NCBI GenBank assembly: GCA_934754425.1
Contig: CAKVIN010000001.1
Span: 62,001-126,000, forward strand
Direction of reading: 5' to 3'
Origin: an uncultured Candidatus Melainabacteria bacterium
GTDB lineage: Bacteria; Cyanobacteriota; Vampirovibrionia; Gastranaerophilales; Gastranaerophilaceae
Length of the DNA: 64,000 nt
Position numbers and translations under genes: made by a program. The notes under the pieces were generated by a model. It saw only the letters and a list, made by a program, of their open reading frames with translations. It was not told the DNA's origin and did no database searches. This document shows positions 59,762 to 64,000 of the stretch, piece by piece (within the stretch, counting starts at the first letter, position 1; each line of letters starts with the position of its first letter).

Positions 59762-59778
59762 GTCAGGGAATCCCTGAC
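59762..59778. repeat. GTCAGGGA hairpin repeat, copy 2
   Basis: GTCAGGGA-A-TCCCTGAC followed by CTACTTTTAATTTAA, between convergent genes. It probably also works as a terminator. Confidence 0.7.
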
Positions 59779-59784
59779 CTACTT

Positions 59785-60588
59785 TTAATTTAAGCCATTG
59801 AGGTATGTTGTAACTTCTGTCGTATTTGGATTAAAGTCTATACGTCTTGTTTCTTCATTGTTTTCGTTATAATTACTTCTTGCTAACCAGTAACAATGTT
59901 CATCAAATTTTTTATCACCATAATAGAACCACAATCCATCTGTACGTTTGCCATTATCATCAAGAATACGAATAAATACACTCCGGTTATTATCTTCTTC
60001 GCCTGAATATTCAATATTATATTTTATATTATTGTCTTTCAAATACTGTTCATATTCTTGCGGCGTTGTGTCATATGAAATATTTTCATTTACTAAATTT
60101 TCTACAATCGGATCATTTTTATCAAAGACTTTAGTTGTCATATCAATTTTATTGTCTTTATTTCGGAAAATCATTTGACTTGGTTTGCCATCCTTATATT
60201 CCGTAAGTTCATAACAATTCCAGGAAGAATAATTATCGCCATCATAATGAATAACTAATTCTTCATCTCCTTTTTTATTTTTTAAAGTTAAAAGAGTATT
60301 ACCCATTGTACAAGTTGAATCTATATCAAAATCTTTTCCCATTACTTTACCTTGTGATTCAAGCCAATTAACCATATTGCTTAAAGACATTTGTGGAATT
60401 GTTTTGTTATGATTTACAAAACTAAGTCCATAAGCACGAGAGGCGGAACTTACTTGGGAAGTCATATATTCTTGATTAGAGCGTTGTGTACTATTTTCAG
60501 CATCAGAAATAGCAGATGAATCAGTTTTATTTTCACCTTTAGAAACTACATTGTAATTGTAATAAGGAGTATATCCGATTTTATTCAT
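59785..60588 (-). CDS. Orphan 267-aa protein of the GGCAATTTTT promoter set
   Basis: No family is recognised. The first 60 residues are Ser/Asn-rich and likely disordered (MNKIGYTPYYNYNVVSKGEN). The rest alternates strands and turns with several DGK/DNGK motifs (LVIHYDGDNYSSWNCYELTE; VFIRILDDNGKRTDGLWFYY). There is no signal peptide. A good copy of the recurrent promoter lies 18-60 bases upstream. The style (disordered N-terminus, no Sec signal) resembles the glycine-zipper protein at 43.3 kb and fits an exported effector-like protein, but this is an inference. Confidence 0.6.
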   Translation of the reverse strand: MNKIGYTPYYNYNVVSKGENKTDSSAISDAENSTQRSNQEYMTSQVSSASRAYGLSFVNHNKTIPQMSLSNMVNWLESQGKVMGKDFDIDSTCTMGNTLLTLKNKKGDEELVIHYDGDNYSSWNCYELTEYKDGKPSQMIFRNKDNKIDMTTKVFDKNDPIVENLVNENISYDTTPQEYEQYLKDNNIKYNIEYSGEEDNNRSVFIRILDDNGKRTDGLWFYYGDKKFDEHCYWLARSNYNENNEETRRIDFNPNTTEVTTYLNGLN

Positions 60589-60605
60589 GCATCACCCAAA
60601 ATCCG

Positions 60606-60647
60606 CCTACTATATAAATAAAGTGTTTTAAATGACAAAAATTGCTT
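60606..60647 (-). promoter_or_regulatory. GGCAATTTTT-type promoter
   Basis: On the minus strand AAGCAATTTTTGTCAT (60,647 downward) is followed after 14 nt from CAATTTTT by TTTATTTATATAGTAGG. Confidence 0.55.
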
Positions 60648-60810
60648 AATTAAATATAATAGTAACAAATTGTAACGAAAAATATTTTGTAGAACGTGAA
60701 AGGTGATAGAGGTTTTTGTCTTTTAATATATTTTAATGTTGCGATTGCTTCTTGAACACAGGCTATCCAAATTGTGAACTTTTGTAACAAATGTTTCTAT
60801 TTATGTTATA

Positions 60811-60857
60811 AAAAGTCAATTTTTTTTTAAAGAAAAACTTTATATAAGTAAGGTTAG
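60811..60857 (+). promoter_or_regulatory. GGCAATTTTT-type promoter (variant) with GGTTAG leader
   Basis: AAAAGTCAATTTTT (60,811-60,824) and, 14 nt after the box, TTTATATAAGTAAGG (60,839 onward). The leader carries GGTTAGG units like the leader of the 43,338 gene. Between the two divergent promoters (60,648-60,810) I see nothing else. Confidence 0.5.
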
Positions 60858-60880
60858 GTAAAAAATAGGTTAGGTAGGTT

Positions 60881-61519
60881 ATGATTAATAATATCACGTC
60901 TATGGACATGCGTCCACAGATGGCGGTAACTAAACCAACGGCTTCCGTGTCCGGTTTTAGTATGCCACCAATTCTGGGGTTTAAAACGCCAGTCTTAAAT
61001 CAGAAGGCATTAATAAAGGTTAAAAAAATAAAAAGGGGCGATAATATAATTATCCCCGGATACATAGATTCTGACTATGTTGATGTGGTGGAAGAAGAAG
61101 TTCCAATGCAATATAGTAGTGGTGGAGGTACGAATTTCTTTGAAAGTTCAGGATTTGCTACGCCACCTATAAAAAGACGAATACAATATTTGAAAAATTG
61201 TTATATCATAGATTATATTCAATCTCCACGAGCCCGTTGCGGTTTAGGAAGTGAAGCAATTAAAAATCTTGCTGAGAAAGCTATGTTTGACTCGAAAGCT
61301 GATGGGAGAATTGTGACTTTTTCAGCTCCAATGACCAAAGAGTCATCACCGGCATTATTTTTCTATAAACTTGGATTTAGGTTTACGAGTCCGGAAGCGA
61401 ATGAATATATGGAGGAATGTCTGATTAAAAAAATACCCGATATTCCGGCTCAAGTAGGAATGATGTATTTACCAAAGAGCCGGTTGCATAAACTGTTACG
61501 ATACGGAGAACTTTTCTAA
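60881..61519 (+). CDS. GNAT-fold acetyltransferase-like protein
   Basis: The C-terminal two thirds of this 212-aa protein read as a GNAT domain: YIIDYIQSPRARCGLGSEAI has the acetyl-CoA-binding (Q/R)xxGxG/A loop, and SSPALFFYKLGFRFTSPEAN is the typical final strand-helix-strand. The first 90 residues are an unrelated, partly disordered extension (MRPQMAVTKPTASVSGFSMP). Substrate unknown. It overlaps the following 101-aa gene by one base (TAATG) and has the recurrent promoter upstream. Confidence 0.65.
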   Translation: MINNITSMDMRPQMAVTKPTASVSGFSMPPILGFKTPVLNQKALIKVKKIKRGDNIIIPGYIDSDYVDVVEEEVPMQYSSGGGTNFFESSGFATPPIKRRIQYLKNCYIIDYIQSPRARCGLGSEAIKNLAEKAMFDSKADGRIVTFSAPMTKESSPALFFYKLGFRFTSPEANEYMEECLIKKIPDIPAQVGMMYLPKSRLHKLLRYGELF

Positions 61520-61824
61520 TGGCTGATGTTAATAACAACATATTAGAAGGACACTATTCTTGTGAAACAAAAGTGAAACGTCCCGCAATGACTGTGGCAG
61601 ATGCACCGGTTGTGTTACCTAAACATGCGCTTTTTTCAGAAAAAGAAGCTAAACAAAAAATAAAAGCTTTAAATACTGATATTTATGAAGGTACTAAAAA
61701 GGAGAAAGACAAAAATGAATTCAATAAGTCGTTATATTTTAAAATTTTTGGTGGCGTTGGTGTTGCAGCAGCAGGTATCGCCGGTATTGATAAAATACGA
61801 AAATGGTTGGGAAAAAATAAATAA
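61519..61824 (+). CDS. Small protein with C-terminal membrane helix
   Basis: The 101-aa protein, translationally coupled to the GNAT gene, is hydrophilic for 75 residues and ends with KIFGGVGVAAAGIAGIDKIR, a glycine/alanine-rich hydrophobic helix, and a basic tail. It may be a tail-anchored partner of the acetyltransferase. Function unknown. Confidence 0.6.
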   Translation: MADVNNNILEGHYSCETKVKRPAMTVADAPVVLPKHALFSEKEAKQKIKALNTDIYEGTKKEKDKNEFNKSLYFKIFGGVGVAAAGIAGIDKIRKWLGKNK

Positions 61825-61921
61825 TTATTAAAACATAAAATATTTCCACCATATAAACGATGGCTGGCATGTTGGCATGATGTAAAGTATTAAAGGGAGG
61901 AAGCAATCTTTTAAAGATTAG

Positions 61922-61952
61922 TCCTCTCAAAGACTATGGGTAGAGGATTTTT
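61922..61952 (+). terminator. Terminator or attenuator ahead of fliJ
   Basis: TCCTCT and AGAGGA pair over a loop of about 14 bases and are followed by TTTTTT, 40 bases before the fliJ start. It either ends the GNAT operon or attenuates the flagellar operon. A smaller AATCTTT/AAAGATT hairpin precedes it. Confidence 0.6.
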
Positions 61953-61991
61953 TGGTTCTCAAAACATGATGATGTTAAAGAGGTAAGTAAG

Positions 61992-62435
61992 TTGAAAAAA
62001 TTCAAGTTCCGATTACAAGTCGTACTTGATATGCGAGAAAAAGAACTTGAAGACCGACGTAGAGAGATGGCGAGAGTTGCAGAAGCTTTAAATCAGCAAC
62101 AAGAAAAACTTCAAGGTATCTTTAAACATCAAGAAGAAAATAATCAGGCGCAAGAAAATCTTGCGATGTCAGAAAATCTGGATATTTTTCAATTAGAAGA
62201 ACACAGGACATTTGGTATAAAACTGATTACGGATGCTAAAAATCAAGAAAGAATAATTGATAACACAAAAAGAATTCTTGAGCATAAACAAAAAGAGGTT
62301 AAAGAAGCGCATCAAAAAGTCGAAGTTCTTAAACGATTAAAAGAAAAACAGGAAAAAGAATTTTATCAAGAATTTCTTCATAATGAAATGAAAGAAATAG
62401 ATGATATAACATCAGCAAGATTCAAGGTTAACTAA
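61992..62435 (+). CDS. fliJ: Flagellar export chaperone FliJ
   Basis: The 147-aa protein is one continuous coiled coil starting KKFKFRLQVVLDMREKELED, the FliJ N-terminus, and ending in a basic/acidic helix (EKQEKEFYQEFLHNEMKEID). FliJ is the central stalk of the flagellar type III ATPase and escorts chaperones. The start is a TTG, with AGAGG 8 nt upstream; no ATG fits. It is followed by fliK one base after its stop. Confidence 0.85.
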   Translation: MKKFKFRLQVVLDMREKELEDRRREMARVAEALNQQQEKLQGIFKHQEENNQAQENLAMSENLDIFQLEEHRTFGIKLITDAKNQERIIDNTKRILEHKQKEVKEAHQKVEVLKRLKEKQEKEFYQEFLHNEMKEIDDITSARFKVN

Positions 62436-62436
62436 A

Positions 62437-63756
62437 ATGACACAAGCACTATTTGGAAATCTAAACAATACAATAAATCAACAGAATTTGGCAGACAATT
62501 TGTCAAATTTAAAAAATTCTGTAAAAACAACTTCTTTTGATAACAAAAATACAGATTTTCAACAACTTTTTGCAAAACAAAATGCAATATCGCAAAATAA
62601 TAAACCAAAAACTCAAACTGTTCCAACTCCTGCTAAAACAAATTCCATTGGTAATTCTTCATTACCTCAAAAAGCTTCCGGAGAAAAAACAACTCTCGCT
62701 GCTTCTGTTGAAAATATTTATCAAGATATCAATGATTTAATGTCATTGCTTAAACCTGAGAATATAGATGATAGCTCTAAGAAGGAAATCATAGAAGAAG
62801 CGGTTGAAGAAGTCGCAAAAGCTGTTGAAGAAGTTGTCGAAGACACTGCTGCAGATATTACATCAGAAATTACTGATAACATTGATATTCTTTCTACAAT
62901 CCAAAATATGATTTCTCCACAATCAACTGTTGTTACGCAAAATGAAGATGTGCAAGCTGATGAAGATATTAATCTTGATGACGAATTGACAGTAACTTTG
63001 AATGGCAAAGATTTGGATAGTTTTTTAAATGATTTTGAATTAAATAATGTCACAGAAGAAGTTGTAATTCCAAAACCAGATGTAAAATCAAATGAAGTTG
63101 AAAGCAAATCGTTAGAAGAATTGGTAGATGAAGAAACATTAAAAGAATTAAACATTGAATCAATTGAAGTTGAAACATCAAATGACGACAGCTCTTCAGA
63201 TGATTTTATGCAAAATCAAACTCCGGAAGAACATGGCATTAAAGCAATGTTAAATACACAATCCGACTTTGCAGAAGTAAAAACTGAAATGCAAACTTCT
63301 GCTCAAGCGGCTCAAAAAATAAATCAAACAACTCAAACTACTTCTGATAAAATTATTGAACAGATTTCTAAACAAATGGAAAATTTACAAAATGGTTCTA
63401 AAGTAAATTTAATTATGAATCCGGAAAGCTTGGGTAAGGTTTCTATTCAACTTATTAATACAGAAGAAGGTTTATCGGCTCAATTTACTGTTGCAACACA
63501 GGATGCTAAAAATCTTATTATGAAGGGACTTGATGGGTTGAAAGAAACACTTCTTGCTCATGGAGTGAATGTAGACAATGTAACAGTAAAGCTAAGTGAG
63601 GCTCAAGAGGGCGAATATAATTCTGATTGGACAGAACAAGAAGGTTCAAGAGGTGGAAACAAAGAACAAAATCAAAGCAGGCAAAATAAAGAACAAGAAA
63701 ATTTTGAGCAAATGATGTCTTTAGAAAATAATGATATAGAAAATGGTAATGTATAA
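62437..63756 (+). CDS. fliK: Flagellar hook-length control protein FliK
   Basis: The first 300 residues are low complexity and acidic, as usual for the ruler part. The C-terminal FliK domain is clear: SKVNLIMNPESLGKVSIQLI, then GLSAQFTVATQDAKNLIMKG and LLAHGVNVDNVTVKLSEAQE. FliK measures the hook and switches the export gate to filament-type substrates, which is also the event that releases sigma-28 from FlgM. Length 439 aa. Confidence 0.9.
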   Translation: MTQALFGNLNNTINQQNLADNLSNLKNSVKTTSFDNKNTDFQQLFAKQNAISQNNKPKTQTVPTPAKTNSIGNSSLPQKASGEKTTLAASVENIYQDINDLMSLLKPENIDDSSKKEIIEEAVEEVAKAVEEVVEDTAADITSEITDNIDILSTIQNMISPQSTVVTQNEDVQADEDINLDDELTVTLNGKDLDSFLNDFELNNVTEEVVIPKPDVKSNEVESKSLEELVDEETLKELNIESIEVETSNDDSSSDDFMQNQTPEEHGIKAMLNTQSDFAEVKTEMQTSAQAAQKINQTTQTTSDKIIEQISKQMENLQNGSKVNLIMNPESLGKVSIQLINTEEGLSAQFTVATQDAKNLIMKGLDGLKETLLAHGVNVDNVTVKLSEAQEGEYNSDWTEQEGSRGGNKEQNQSRQNKEQENFEQMMSLENNDIENGNV

Positions 63757-63777
63757 ATAAACAGACTGGAGAGAGTT

Positions 63778-64000
63778 ATGAGCACTGTATCAAATGCAAT
63801 AACAACAATGCAAAATCAAACAGCATATAATCAATCAAATTCTGAACGAACTACAGGCATGACAAATGATAGTAACATGTTTTTGAATTTGATGTTAGCA
63901 CAATTAAAAAGTCAAGATCCGACACAACCTACTGATAACACAGAATGGTTATCTCAATTGGCACAATATTCTTCTTTAGAGCAAATGACACAAATGAATT
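63778..64000 (+). CDS. flgD: Flagellar hook-capping protein FlgD, 3' end outside the window
   Basis: GGAGAGAG precedes the ATG at 63,778, 21 bases after fliK. The frame stays open to the window edge (74 codons). It reads MFLNLMLAQLKSQDPTQPTD, then WLSQLAQYSSLEQMTQMN, the diagnostic FlgD N-terminus. FlgD caps the growing hook. Confidence 0.93.
   Translation, partial: MSTVSNAITTMQNQTAYNQSNSERTTGMTNDSNMFLNLMLAQLKSQDPTQPTDNTEWLSQLAQYSSLEQMTQMN

Noticed and set aside
61860..61880. Sigma-54 promoter (TGGCTGGCATGTTGGC) ahead of fliJ.
   Set aside because: The GG and GC elements are off by one base from the strict 10-nt separation, so it is not called as a feature.
61880..61920. A cyclic-di-GMP riboswitch before the fliJ operon.
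   Set aside because: The GEMM-I and GEMM-II core motifs are absent; only simple hairpins are visible.
1..64000. CRISPR arrays, prophage structural modules, transposases or integrases.
   Set aside because: No regularly spaced repeats and no transposase, integrase or capsid/tail proteins were seen in any frame; the island is supported only by the tRNA duplication, paralog amplification and gene content.

Overview
The window is AT-rich, uses the standard bacterial code and carries dense Shine-Dalgarno-led operons. It encodes a diderm, flagellated bacterium: an OprO/P-like porin, a two-partner-secretion-type adhesin, flagellar rod, hook and export genes, and a PilT ATPase. Lysine/peptidoglycan precursors are made through DapA and the LL-diaminopimelate aminotransferase DapL, glycolysis uses a PPi-dependent phosphofructokinase, and there is a DXS-family enzyme. 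This fits a gut-type Gastranaerophilales (Vampirovibrionia, 'Melainabacteria') genome best; that assignment is an inference from gene content and style, not from a marker phylogeny.

Layout. 1-13 kb: a truncated amidohydrolase, rnpB, a very compact type I toxin-antitoxin candidate, then housekeeping operons (truB-rbfA; pyrH-frr-cdsA-rnc; mazG-parvulin-EamA; surE; a metal permease; a dxs-like gene; an amidinotransferase/deiminase-fold enzyme). 13-28 kb: glutamate synthase small subunit, flagellar rod operon (two FlgF/FlgG proteins, flgB, flgC), a zincin-like protein, porin, formate/nitrite channel, secDF-dapA-orphan-panC, and a 541-aa coiled-coil protein behind a near-consensus flagellar sigma-28 promoter. 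28-49 kb: nadK, BFN nuclease, dapL, uvrB, pilT, a CoA-disulfide-reductase-type flavoprotein, yvcK-pxpA, the adhesin, a beta-lactamase-fold protein, a glycine-zipper protein, mnmG, pfp.

49-61.5 kb is an accessory island starting at tRNA-Asp, whose 5' and 3' ends are both partly duplicated next to it. It holds an EF-hand/calpain-like cysteine protease interrupted by one in-frame TAA, a second protease-like gene (HEAYH), three near-identical ~228-aa LPD3/BECR-like paralogs with apparently leaderless promoters, a divergent CsoR/secreted-metallothionein pair with operators placed on both promoters, and an orphan radical SAM protein. At 61.9 kb the flagellar genes resume (fliJ, fliK, flgD).

Most interesting signals: (1) two good and one weaker sigma-28 promoters sit in front of protease-like or axial-like genes, suggesting a flagellum-coupled effector set; (2) a second, unusual promoter motif (GGCAATTTTTGTGAT, 14 nt from CAATTTTT to TTTATATA) recurs in front of at least four scattered orphan genes (deiminase, glycine-zipper, GNAT, 267-aa protein) and more weakly two others; (3) the complete dual-RNA architecture of the type I toxin-antitoxin locus can be read directly at 1,346-1,598.
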